The notes under the pieces are model-generated. The model did no database searches. It was not told the origin of the DNA and was given only the letters and a program-made list of their open reading frames with translations. Shown here one piece after another: positions 1 to 7,270 of a stretch of 64,000 bases of DNA (its first letter is position 1; each line of letters starts with the position of its first letter). This DNA is from Hymenobacter jeollabukensis (lineage in GTDB: Bacteria > Bacteroidota > Bacteroidia > Cytophagales > Hymenobacteraceae), in the NCBI RefSeq assembly GCF_005771675.1, contig NZ_VAJM01000002.1, positions 372,001-436,000 on the forward strand. The letters are read 5' to 3'. The translations under genes and the position numbers were made by a program.

Positions 1-174
1 TTCGGCACCGTCAGTTGGAAGACGTTCGTCGTACGAGCCACGTTTACCGCTTGGCCGCCGGCTGACTGGTCATGGATTGAAGTGAAGATAAACGGCTGGG
101 GGATACACCTGCTGCATGCGTCCTGGCTGGCTAAGAAAGCGCAGGCCACCGAAGCCGTGCCCGCTGCTGGGTAA
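1..174 (+). CDS. Possible C-terminal end of a gene entering from the left
   Basis: The first frame is open from base 1 to a TAA at 172-174 and would encode 57 residues with a Trp-rich stretch (W-S-W-I-E-V-K, then G-W-G-I-H-L-L). It could be the end of a protein whose start lies left of the window. I do not recognise the family. Codon usage gives little help because the piece is short, and the opposite strand is also open here. From 175 to about 245 I see nothing assignable. Confidence 0.3.
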   Translation, partial: FGTVSWKTFVVRATFTAWPPADWSWIEVKINGWGIHLLHASWLAKKAQATEAVPAAG

Positions 175-245
175 CGAGCGGCCCCGCCGCGCGGGCTTTA
201 CCGGAAGTCCGTCCGCCGCGCCCGCCCAAACCCATCCTGCTGCAC

Positions 246-293
246 CTAGGCCGGGCGTTTTTGTCGCATCAACATGCGACAAAAACGCCTAGG
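246..293. other. Perfect 16-bp hairpin flanked by CCTAGG
   Basis: Bases 254-269 and 274-289 are exact reverse complements around a CAAC loop (arm GGCGTTTTTGTCGCAT). CCTAGG lies outside each arm, at 245-250 and 288-293. The poly-T/poly-A inside the stem is not placed as in an ordinary rho-independent terminator, although termination of the gene at 1-174 is possible. It lies 70 bp upstream of the next start and could equally be a mobile-element end or an mRNA leader structure. Confidence 0.6.
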
Positions 294-362
294 CATTCGC
301 CTTACCTTTATCGTGCCTGCGTATCGGGGCCACCATCACGCTCTACCTCCACACCTCTTGCC

Positions 363-2213
363 ATGATTCATAAGTACCTGCTAGCAGCCCTGCTGCTGAC
401 GGCTGCCGCGCCCGCCGCGCTGGCCCAGACCACCGGCTCGGTGGGCATCGGCACCACCAGCCCCGCCGCCTCGGCGGCGCTGGAAGTGCGCAGCACCAGC
501 AAGGGGCTGCTGCTGCCCCGCCTGACGGTGGCCCAGCGCGACGCCCTCACGGCCAGCACCACCGCCCCGCCCGTGCCGGGCCTGCTCATCTACCTCACCG
601 ACGGCACGCCCGGCCTGTATGCCTACGACGGCACGGCCTGGGTGCGCCTGGGGGCCGACAACCTGGGCAACCACACGGCCACCCAGACCTTAAACCTGAA
701 CGAGCAGCGCCTGCTGGGCAGCGTAAGCAACTCCCTGGGCGACTCCGCCGCCCAGGTGGAGTTGAACGCCAGCGTGGGCACGCAGAGCGCCGCGCTCATC
801 ACCCGCAGCAACTTCGGGGCGAAGTACTCCCGCGCCATCCTCTCGGGCTACGGCAAGCTGCCCGAGGGTACCAGCACGGCCAACGACTACGGCATCTGGG
901 CCACGGCCTACCGTGGCGGCGGCTGGGCGGGCTTTTTCTCGGCGGGCAACATCACCACGCCCCTGCGCTGGGTAGGCATCTGCCAGAACCCGGGCTACAA
1001 CGGCACCGGCTCGGCCATTCGCATCGTCGATGGCACCCAGGGCGCGGGCAAGGTGCTGACGTCGGACGGCGCCGGCTACGGTACCTGGCAGCCGGTGCCC
1101 GCCCCCACGGTGGCTGGGGGCAACTTCAACCTGGGCCCGTACTACTTGGTGGGCAACGGCGGCGCCACGGGCATTGCCATTACCAGCGCGGGGCGGGTGG
1201 GCATCAATACCACCACGCCCTACTCGCAGCTGGCCAATACGGCCACCAACATCATCGGCAGCGAAGGCACCGGCGGCAACCCCGGCTCCCTGGCCTGGGC
1301 CGCCAGCCAAGCGGGCTACGTGGGCATGTTCTACAACGCCAGCACCGCCAGCAACGCCTCCGGCTTAGCCGTTAAAATAGCCGCCACTGGTACCGCCGCC
1401 GCCCTCGACGTAAGTCAGGAGGCCACCCAGGACGCGGACGGCACCCCGCTGCTGCGAGTACTGGGCAACGGCACCGTGGGTATCGGCATCAGCACCCCCG
1501 GCGGGGGCCTGCACGTAATCACGGGCAACAGCGGCGTGGCCAGCGGCACGGGGGCCATCCTCAGCGGTCCGCCCACCGGCAACCCTAACCTGGAGCTGCG
1601 CGGCGGCGCCACGGCCGTCACGCCCTACGTCGACCTGGCCGAAACCAGCGGCGTGGACTACAGCAGCCGCCTGCTCAGTTCGGGCGGCACCCTAAACGTG
1701 TACGGAGCCAACGCCACGGCGCTGAAGGTGAACGGCAACGCCGCGGTGACGGGCTCCATGACGGTGAACGGGGTGAACGTCACCTCCGACCGACGCTTCA
1801 AAACCAACGTTCGTCCCCTGGGCAGCGCCCTGGCCGCCGTGCTGGCCCTGCGCGGGGTGCGCTACGAGTGGAACGCGCTGGGGGTGCAGCACGGCGGCAC
1901 AGCCGGGGCCAGCCAGGTGGGCCTGCTGGCGCAGGAAGTCGAGCAAGTGTACCCCGAGTTGGTGAGCACCGGCGCCGATGGCTATAAGGCCGTCAACTAC
2001 GCCCAGCTCACGCCCGTGCTCATCGAGGCCCTCAAGGAGCAGCAGCAGCAGATTGAGGCCCTCCAAGCCCGTGCCGCCCACGCTCAGGCCGAATTACAAA
2101 TGGTGAAAGCCCAAGCTACCGCCGCTAAAGCCCAAGCCACCGCCACGCTGGAAACCTTCGAGACCCGGCTGCGGCGGCTGGAGGCGGCCGGGGAGGGGCA
2201 GGCCCGGCGGTAA
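363..2213 (+). CDS. Secreted protein with C-terminal S74-type chaperone domain
   Basis: A 616-residue protein starting at MIHKYLLAALLL, with a signal peptide ending near ALAQ. An in-frame ATG 34 codons upstream lies in the hairpin and would hide the signal peptide, so 363 is preferred. The first residues after cleavage (GSVGIGTTSP) and later copies of VGI(N/G)TTTP are typical of long Bacteroidetes surface proteins related to phage tail fibres. From about residue 475 there is SDRRFKTNV..L with a G-L-L-A-Q-E-V-E and a YPELV segment, the hallmark of the intramolecular chaperone of endosialidase (peptidase S74). This is followed by a Gln/Ala-rich coiled coil to the end. In phage the domain trimerises the fibre and is cleaved off. 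Here I infer a trimeric, secreted adhesin-like protein. The exact role is unknown. Confidence 0.8.
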   Translation: MIHKYLLAALLLTAAAPAALAQTTGSVGIGTTSPAASAALEVRSTSKGLLLPRLTVAQRDALTASTTAPPVPGLLIYLTDGTPGLYAYDGTAWVRLGADNLGNHTATQTLNLNEQRLLGSVSNSLGDSAAQVELNASVGTQSAALITRSNFGAKYSRAILSGYGKLPEGTSTANDYGIWATAYRGGGWAGFFSAGNITTPLRWVGICQNPGYNGTGSAIRIVDGTQGAGKVLTSDGAGYGTWQPVPAPTVAGGNFNLGPYYLVGNGGATGIAITSAGRVGINTTTPYSQLANTATNIIGSEGTGGNPGSLAWAASQAGYVGMFYNASTASNASGLAVKIAATGTAAALDVSQEATQDADGTPLLRVLGNGTVGIGISTPGGGLHVITGNSGVASGTGAILSGPPTGNPNLELRGGATAVTPYVDLAETSGVDYSSRLLSSGGTLNVYGANATALKVNGNAAVTGSMTVNGVNVTSDRRFKTNVRPLGSALAAVLALRGVRYEWNALGVQHGGTAGASQVGLLAQEVEQVYPELVSTGADGYKAVNYAQLTPVLIEALKEQQQQIEALQARAAHAQAELQMVKAQATAAKAQATATLETFETRLRRLEAAGEGQARR

Positions 2214-2258
2214 CACCCGCACCGGAGCGGTCCGTCCGCTCCGGTGCACTTACTTTTA

Positions 2259-2865
2259 TCCATAACCTTTAAACAGTGGGGCCGCTGGCGTGACAACCGC
2301 CGTTTCGAGTACCTGCTGGCTGATTTGCGCGAGTTGGCGCGGCTGCTGGCCGGGTGCGGGGCCTACCCAACCGCCATTATTCTGGACTCGCGCACGATTC
2401 AGAGTACGCCCGGGCTATGATGGCGCCAAGCGGCGCCAGGGCAGCAAGGTGCATGTGGCCGTGGACACGCTGGGCCATTTGCTGGCTGCCGTGGTCACAA
2501 CGGCCAACGAGCCGGACCGCGGGCAAGTCGCTGCCCTCTGTGAACAGGTGCAGCGCGTCACGGGCCAGAAGCTGCAGGTCGCCTACCCGGACCAGGGCTA
2601 CACGGGCGAAGAAACGGCGTGCGCCGCTGTGCACACCATTGACTTACAGGTTGTTGTCAAGCTCGAAGGCCGGAAGGGATTCGTCCTGTTGCCCCGCCGG
2701 TGGGTCGTTGAACGCAGCTTCGGCTGGGCCGCCCGCTTCCACCGCCTGGCCCGCGACTACGAATGCTTGGCCCTGACGATGCAGCAGTTTCACTTTCTTG
2801 CCTTTGTCACCTTAGCTATTAGCAAAAGGTGTGTTTCTGACCACTTGTCCATAACAGCCATCTAG
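2259..2865 (+). pseudogene. Broken IS5-family (IS427/IS1031-like) transposase
   Basis: The remnant lies in two frames. Bases 2259-2412 read FKQWGRWRDNRRFEYLLADL and then I-L-D-S-R-T-I-Q-S-T-P before a stop. From 2413 another frame continues GYDGAKRRQGSKVHVAVDTL and ends with the IS5-type block LLPRRWVVERSFGW. The DDE residues D (ILDSRT), D (YPDQGYTG) and E (VVERSFGW) are visible. The N-terminal region of a normal transposase (roughly its first third) is missing and the break at about 2403-2413 has lost a short GAR-like stretch. The element is therefore dead. TCCATAAC occurs at 2259-2266 and 2848-2855 in direct orientation; no inverted terminal repeats were found. Confidence 0.8.
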
Positions 2866-2934
2866 AGCACCAAAGCTAAATCAGGGTGGAACAGTACGCG
2901 GGTTAGTGGCTTCTGAATAATGCAACACCTACTG

Positions 2935-3468
2935 TCAGTGTGTACTGCCCGGCCGCTTAGGCGAGTCGCCAAACAACGCCCCGGCTGTAGCTCGGCGCAG
3001 CCACAGCAGCGCCGCCGCAAAGCCGCTCAGCAGGCCAAAGCCCGTGAGCTGCAGCAGCTGCCCGTACTGCTCGGTGGTGGTGGCCAGGCGGCTGTGCTCG
3101 GGCTGAGTTGGTACATAGATGATGGGCACTTTGTCGCCTACCTGGTAAGTCGCCGGGGAGTTGTGGAAGCGGTTGACCAGCCGCACCGCACGGCCCTGGT
3201 AGCTGGCCGCGACGCTGTACTCAATGGTAGCGTCGCCGGGCTTGCGGGTAGTGGCGCGCTTGTCGTTTTTATCGGATGAAGGCAGAATTACGCGCCGCTG
3301 TGTCACGGTACCGACGAGCGGTACGCCCTCGGTGCGCCGGGCCAGCACGCCCCGCGCCTCCTGCGCCGCCAGGTAGAGCAGCACCACGCAGAACACCGCC
3401 GCTACCAAGGAGGCAATGTAGTGCGCCGCGTGGGGACGGCCGGCGGTAGAAGCAGGGCTGGGGGCCAT
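2935..3468 (-). CDS. DUF3592-type membrane protein
   Basis: A 177-residue protein beginning at MAPSPAS, 10 bases after the stop of the Rof-like gene upstream. An ATG 13 codons earlier would overlap that gene. It has a hydrophobic segment near residues 20-42, a soluble stretch of about 90 residues with TQRRVILPSSDK, YSVAASYQGR and Y-Q-V-G-D-K-V-P-I-I-Y, and a second hydrophobic segment near 140-160. Two membrane spans around a beta-rich domain with a 'VGDKVPIIYVP'-like motif is the layout of the DUF3592 family, whose function is unknown. The pairing with a Rof-like gene suggests co-transcription. Confidence 0.6.
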   Translation of the reverse strand: MAPSPASTAGRPHAAHYIASLVAAVFCVVLLYLAAQEARGVLARRTEGVPLVGTVTQRRVILPSSDKNDKRATTRKPGDATIEYSVAASYQGRAVRLVNRFHNSPATYQVGDKVPIIYVPTQPEHSRLATTTEQYGQLLQLTGFGLLSGFAAALLWLRRATAGALFGDSPKRPGSTH

Positions 3469-3478
3469 GCCGCCAAAG

Positions 3479-3724
3479 CTAGCAGTAGTTGCGCAGCTCC
3501 CGGTCATCCACCGCCGCCAGCTTGTCGAGGCGCAACTCGAAACCGTCGGTCAGGCGCAGGTACTCCACTTTGGCGCGGATGTAGAGGTCTTGAATGACGC
3601 CTTCGCGGGTGCTGAGCGGGGCGGCGGGCGTTTCGCGGAAATGCAGGACGCAGCGCTGCCGGGTGGTGGCGCGGGCTTCCAGCTCGTCGTAGAAGGAACA
3701 GCTGATGGGGCGGTAGTCGCTCAT
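3479..3724 (-). CDS. Rho-binding antiterminator (Rof-like) protein
   Basis: An 81-residue protein starting MSDYRPISCSFYDELEARAT and containing IQDLYIRAKVEYLRLTDG followed by ELRLDKLAAVDD. The pattern of an S/N-C-x-F-Y-D-E-L-E-A head, a central I-x-D-L-Y strand and a closing L-R-L-D-x-L is that of the Rof/Sm-like fold family, which in enterobacteria binds Rho and inhibits termination. The assignment rests on this pattern and the small size. In this phylum binding to Rho is inference. It is the first gene of a likely two-gene unit with the DUF3592 protein and is divergent from the Rieske-AIF gene at 3807. Confidence 0.65.
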   Translation of the reverse strand: MSDYRPISCSFYDELEARATTRQRCVLHFRETPAAPLSTREGVIQDLYIRAKVEYLRLTDGFELRLDKLAAVDDRELRNYC

Positions 3725-3806
3725 GGCGTGGGGGATTTAGCTGCTTAACCCAAGTGGGCACGTAAACGTTGGGAGTAGCAGTTGTCACCCCTGCCGCCCC
3801 GTTCTC

Positions 3807-5462
3807 ATGGCCGATTCCCCGGAATTTGACCTGGCCCCCGCCGACGCCCTGCGCGACGGGGAGCTGAAAGCCTTTCCCGCCGCCGATACCCAGGTGCTGC
3901 TGCTGCGCCACCACGGGCAGTACCGCGCCTTTGCCGCGCACTGCCCGCACTACGGCGCCCCGCTGGAAAAAGGCCGGCTGGTGGGCGAGCAGCTCGTCTG
4001 CCCCTGGCACCACGCCTGCTTCCGGGTGGCCGATGGCAAGCTCTGCGAGCCGCCCGCCCTGGACGATTTGCCCCGGTACCCGTTGCGCGAAGTCGACGGC
4101 CGCCTGTGGGTGACGCTGCCCCCGGCCGCGCCCAAAGTGCCCGCGTCGCCCGACGCTACGCCGACGGCCGAAACGGGCGGGGCGGCTCCGGCACTGCGTC
4201 AGGGGCGCCCCACCGACGCCCGCGTGTTCGTCATCGTAGGGGCCGGCACCGCCGGGCAGATGGCCGCCCAGACGCTGCGCACCGAAGGCTTTGCCGGGCG
4301 CGTGCTGCTCATTGGGGCCGAGGCCGAGGCGCCCTACGACCGCACCAAGCTCAGCAAAGCCTACCTCGCCGGCAAGACCGACGACGCGCACCTGCCGCTG
4401 CGCTACGACTCGTTTTACCGCGACTACCACATCGAGCGCCTGACCGAAACACCCGTCAGCGGGCTGGACGCGGCCAAACACGAGCTGCACTTCGCCGATG
4501 GCCGGGCGCCGCTTCACTACGACGCGCTGCTGCTGTGCCCCGGCAGCACGCCGCGCGCCCTCCCCGCCGCCGTGCCCGGCCACGATTTGCCGGGCCTGTT
4601 CGTGCTCCGCAGCCACGCCGACGCGCACCGCCTGCGCGACGCGGCCCAGGATGCCCGGCACGTGGTCGTCATCGGCGGCAGCTTTATCGGGATGGAAGCG
4701 GCGGCCAGCCTGGCCGGGCAGCCGGGGCGCACCGTGACGGTATTGGCCCAGGAAGCCGAGCCGTTTGAACGGGTGCTGGGGCCGCGCATTGGCGCCATGT
4801 TTCGCGGGCTGCACGCGGCAAAGGGCGTCAGCTTTCGGGGCGGGGCGGAAGTAGCCGAATTGCGTACCGGCCCGACGGGGCAGCTGGCGACGGTAGTGCT
4901 GAAATCGGGTGAAACGCTGCCGGCCGACGTGGTGGTACTGGGCATCGGGGTGCGGCCGGCTACCGATTTTCTGAAAGACGACCTGCCGATGACTAAGGAT
5001 GGAGGCCTGAAGGTAGGCAAGCGGCTGGGCGTGCAGAAAGGCATCTGGGCCGCCGGCGACGTGGCCGCGTTCGAGCTGCACCCGGCGGGTGGCCGCACGC
5101 GCATCGAGCACTGGCGGGTGGCGCAGCAGCAGGGCCGCGTGGCCGCGCTCAACATGTTGGGTCGGGCCGAGTCGTTCAATAAAATACCCTTCTTCTGGAC
5201 GCAGCAGTTCGGCAAAAGCCTGCGCTACGCCGGCCACGCCACGCACTGGGACGACATCATCTACCACGGCGAAGTCGAGCAGCAGAACTTCCTGGCCCTG
5301 TACGTGGGCGAGGGCCGCATCTTGGCCGCCGCCGCCATGAACCGCGACGCGGATATGATTTGCATCGAAGCCCTGCTGGCGCTGGACCGCATGCCCACGC
5401 CCGCCGAAGCCCGCCGCGAGGTCGACTGGGCCGAGCGGCTGCGGGCGGCACAGGCGCGGTAG
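3807..5462 (+). CDS. Rieske domain fused to AIF-type FAD/NAD(P) reductase
   Basis: A 551-residue cytoplasmic flavoprotein. Residues 1-105 form a Rieske [2Fe-2S] domain with C46-P-H48 and C65-P-W-H68 as cluster ligands. A Pro/Ala-rich linker follows. The FAD-binding motif VFVIVGAGTAG is near 140, the NAD-binding motif VVVIGGSFIGMEAA near 286, the FAD closing motif G-I-W-A-A-G-D-V-A near 412, and a C-terminal reductase dimerisation domain follows. The order matches AIFM3-like proteins and ferredoxin reductases of ring-hydroxylating systems. No oxygenase gene lies nearby, so electron partner and substrate are unknown. It is transcribed alone, divergent from the Rof-like gene, and ends at a strong bidirectional terminator. 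Confidence 0.88.
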   Translation: MADSPEFDLAPADALRDGELKAFPAADTQVLLLRHHGQYRAFAAHCPHYGAPLEKGRLVGEQLVCPWHHACFRVADGKLCEPPALDDLPRYPLREVDGRLWVTLPPAAPKVPASPDATPTAETGGAAPALRQGRPTDARVFVIVGAGTAGQMAAQTLRTEGFAGRVLLIGAEAEAPYDRTKLSKAYLAGKTDDAHLPLRYDSFYRDYHIERLTETPVSGLDAAKHELHFADGRAPLHYDALLLCPGSTPRALPAAVPGHDLPGLFVLRSHADAHRLRDAAQDARHVVVIGGSFIGMEAAASLAGQPGRTVTVLAQEAEPFERVLGPRIGAMFRGLHAAKGVSFRGGAEVAELRTGPTGQLATVVLKSGETLPADVVVLGIGVRPATDFLKDDLPMTKDGGLKVGKRLGVQKGIWAAGDVAAFELHPAGGRTRIEHWRVAQQQGRVAALNMLGRAESFNKIPFFWTQQFGKSLRYAGHATHWDDIIYHGEVEQQNFLALYVGEGRILAAAAMNRDADMICIEALLALDRMPTPAEARREVDWAERLRAAQAR

Positions 5463-5535
5463 TGAGCTTTTTAACTCGTCGGATGAAAAAAGAGTCGAGC
5501 AACGTCCAGCACGGCTGCGGGCATTGCTGAACATA

Positions 5536-5573
5536 AAAAAGCCGCCCCGGCCAAATGACCGGGGCGGCTTTTT
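5536..5573. terminator. Bidirectional rho-independent terminator
   Basis: A perfect 15-bp stem (AAAAAGCCGCCCCGG, 5536-5550 with 5559-5573) with an 8-base loop. A-run on one side and T-run on the other make it work for both the Rieske-AIF gene (+) and the GYYDL protein gene (-). Confidence 0.9.
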
Positions 5574-5593
5574 CGCTGATTCAAGGAGCCGGC

Positions 5594-6298
5594 CTAACGC
5601 ACGCGGCCCCGGCCACCGCCGTGGCCGTTGTTGCCAGGGTTGCCGTTGCCATTGCCGCCGAAGCCGCCCTGACCCCGGCCGGGCTGACCCTGCCCGTAGT
5701 CGGGGCGGCCACCGCCGTTGGGTTGGTCGCGGCGGCCGTCGTAGCCACCGCCGCGCCGGTCGTCGTTGTCGTAACGGCCGCCCTGCGAGTTACCGCCCTG
5801 GTAGCCGCCGCGGCCGGGGCCGTTGTGGGCGTAGGGCTGGTTGTCGTAGCGGCCGCCGTTCTGGCTGCGGTAGCCGTAGCCGCCGTAGCCACCCTGCCAG
5901 CGCGGGCCGGGGGCCGAGCGGTAGTAGCCGGGGCGCCAGCCGCGGGAGTTGCAGTAGCCGCGGTGGTCGTAGATCAGGCCCCAGGGCTGCCGGCCCACGT
6001 ACTGCACCACCACCGGGTGGAAGTAGCGCGGGTCGTAGCCGGCGTAGTAGGCGGCCGGCAGGGCCGGGGCGCTAACCCAGGTGTTGTAGTAGGGGTCGAA
6101 GTACACGTACGACTGGGTGTAGAGGTCGTAGTAGCCGTCGATTTCGGGAATGTAGTAGTACTGCACCCCGGGGCCGACGGGCGGGCCCCAGGCGGGCGCG
6201 CCTACGTTCACGTTGACCTGCACCTGGGCCTGCATGGGGCTGCCGTAGAGCAGCGCCAGCAGTAGCAGCGGCAGGGCTGATTTGAGCAATGGTTTCAT
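5594..6298 (-). CDS. Secreted GYYDL-type protein with Gly/Arg-rich tail
   Basis: A 234-residue protein with a signal peptide (MKPLLKSALPLLLLALLYG, cleaved near MQAQ). It has a conserved N-terminal half carrying Q-V-N-V-N-V, QYYYIPEIDGYYDL, GYDPRYFHPVVVQYVGRQPW and YDHRG. The second half is low complexity, built of G, R, N, Y and Q (RGGYQGG, RGGGYDG, GGNGNGN). The first half is clearly related to the protein at 7271-7744, which has a different tail. I do not recognise a named family. Localisation is periplasmic or surface by inference. The Arg/Gly-rich tail could bind polyanions, but nothing in the sequence proves that. Confidence 0.8.
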   Translation of the reverse strand: MKPLLKSALPLLLLALLYGSPMQAQVQVNVNVGAPAWGPPVGPGVQYYYIPEIDGYYDLYTQSYVYFDPYYNTWVSAPALPAAYYAGYDPRYFHPVVVQYVGRQPWGLIYDHRGYCNSRGWRPGYYRSAPGPRWQGGYGGYGYRSQNGGRYDNQPYAHNGPGRGGYQGGNSQGGRYDNDDRRGGGYDGRRDQPNGGGRPDYGQGQPGRGQGGFGGNGNGNPGNNGHGGGRGRVR

Positions 6299-6411
6299 GA
6301 GAAGGGAAAACAGAGAAGTTACTCGCCGTCAACGCAAAAACAGCACCATAATTTTCCACCAGCGGGTGGAGCGTTCAGTACAAGATAGCACCCCGCCGCC
6401 GGCTTTCGTAT

Positions 6412-6453
6412 GAAGACTCACCGGTGCCGGCCGTTCGGCACCGGTGAGTCTTC
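6412..6453. other. Perfect 18-bp hairpin between divergent genes
   Basis: GAAGACTCACCGGTGCCG at 6412-6429 is exactly complementary to 6436-6453, with a 6-base loop. It sits between two divergent genes (starts at 6298 and 6483), so it is not a normal 3' terminator. It may lie in the leader of the lipoprotein gene or act as an operator. Its CACCGGTG core recurs in the 42-bp tandem repeats near 41.5 kb. Confidence 0.7.
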
Positions 6454-6482
6454 CTCATTCCACTTATTGCTGATTACCAACC

Positions 6483-7202
6483 ATGTTTCGCTTACACCTG
6501 CTCCTGCTGAGCAGCTGCCTGCTGCTGGCCTGCTCCCAGGAAAAGCCCGCTGATGCCGCCGTCGACAGCGGCCCGCCGCCCGTGCCCGCCGACTCCCTGG
6601 TGTCCGACCCCGATTCGCCGGTTACGCCGGTGCCGCCCGCCATCATCAGCGGCACCGCTGATTCCGCCACGAGTGCGGCCGTGGTCTGGCCCGTCCCGTT
6701 TCAGCCCACCGCCGCCAACCGGTGCGCGCGGGTCGCCGCGCGGGCCGCGACCGTCTACCAGCGGCCCGGCGCGAAGGCCCCGAAGTTCGGCCAGCTGACG
6801 AGCGGCGAGAACGTAACGCTGCTTGCCCGCACCGCCGACGGCTGGGTGGGCTTCGACCCGGCCACGGCCCAGGCCGCCAACGTGGGCGTTTTCCGCCTGC
6901 GCTGGGTGCGGGCCGCCGACGCCTTCGGGCCGGCCGCCCCGGCTTGTGCCGACTTGCCGCTGGTGCAGGCTCCGCCCGCCGGGTGCCTGCTGATGGCTAC
7001 GCACCCGGTCCCGGTACGCGCCCGCCCGGCCGGTAACGCCGCGCAGATTAGCCTTATACCGGCAGGCAGCTACGCCCGCATCCGGGCGCAGACCAGCGCA
7101 ACCGGCAAGGGCTGGACGGAAATCGAGGTGCCTGGCCAGGCTGCTCCCGGCTACGTGGCCGAGGCCGATGTGAACCTGAACGGTCCATGTTCGGGGCAAT
7201 AA
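6483..7202 (+). CDS. Lipoprotein with SH3-like repeats
   Basis: A 239-residue protein with a lipoprotein signal peptide (MFRLHLLLLSSCLLLACSQE, lipobox LLLAC). A Pro/Asp/Ser-rich linker to about residue 75 follows. Two similar segments come next: one with CARVAARAATVYQRPGAK and L-T-S-G-E-N-V-T-L-L-A-R-T-A-D-G-W-V-G-F-D, and a second with MATHPVPVRARPAGNAAQ, P-A-G-S-Y-A-R-I-R-A-Q and W-T-E-I-E-V-P-G. These are the short strands and the G-W-x-x-(V/I) pattern of bacterial SH3 (SH3b) domains, which often bind cell-wall material. The domain call is by pattern. The gene is monocistronic and ends at a hairpin shared with the next gene. Confidence 0.75.
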   Translation: MFRLHLLLLSSCLLLACSQEKPADAAVDSGPPPVPADSLVSDPDSPVTPVPPAIISGTADSATSAAVVWPVPFQPTAANRCARVAARAATVYQRPGAKAPKFGQLTSGENVTLLARTADGWVGFDPATAQAANVGVFRLRWVRAADAFGPAAPACADLPLVQAPPAGCLLMATHPVPVRARPAGNAAQISLIPAGSYARIRAQTSATGKGWTEIEVPGQAAPGYVAEADVNLNGPCSGQ

Positions 7203-7204
7203 AA

Positions 7205-7238
7205 AAACCGGCGCTACCTGGGCAGGTAGCGCCGGTTT
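7205..7238. terminator. Bidirectional rho-independent terminator
   Basis: AAACCGGCGCTACCTG (7205-7220) pairs exactly with 7223-7238. On the minus strand it is followed by a run of seven T, so it best serves the gene at 7271-7744. It also lies directly after the stop of the lipoprotein gene. Confidence 0.85.
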
Positions 7239-7270
7239 GGCTGTGAGTCAGGCTGCAGAAGCCGCCGCGC

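Noticed and set aside
3504-5534. Long minus-strand ORF (676 codons) opposite the Rieske-AIF gene
   Set aside because: No signal or domain; it is Arg/Gly/His-rich as expected for the antisense of a GC-rich gene, and the opposite strand has complete Rieske, FAD and NAD motifs.
5555-6265. 236-codon plus ORF opposite the Gly-rich GYYDL protein
   Set aside because: Val/Ala-only composition arises from the antisense of Gly/Arg-rich codons; the minus strand has a signal peptide and a conserved core.
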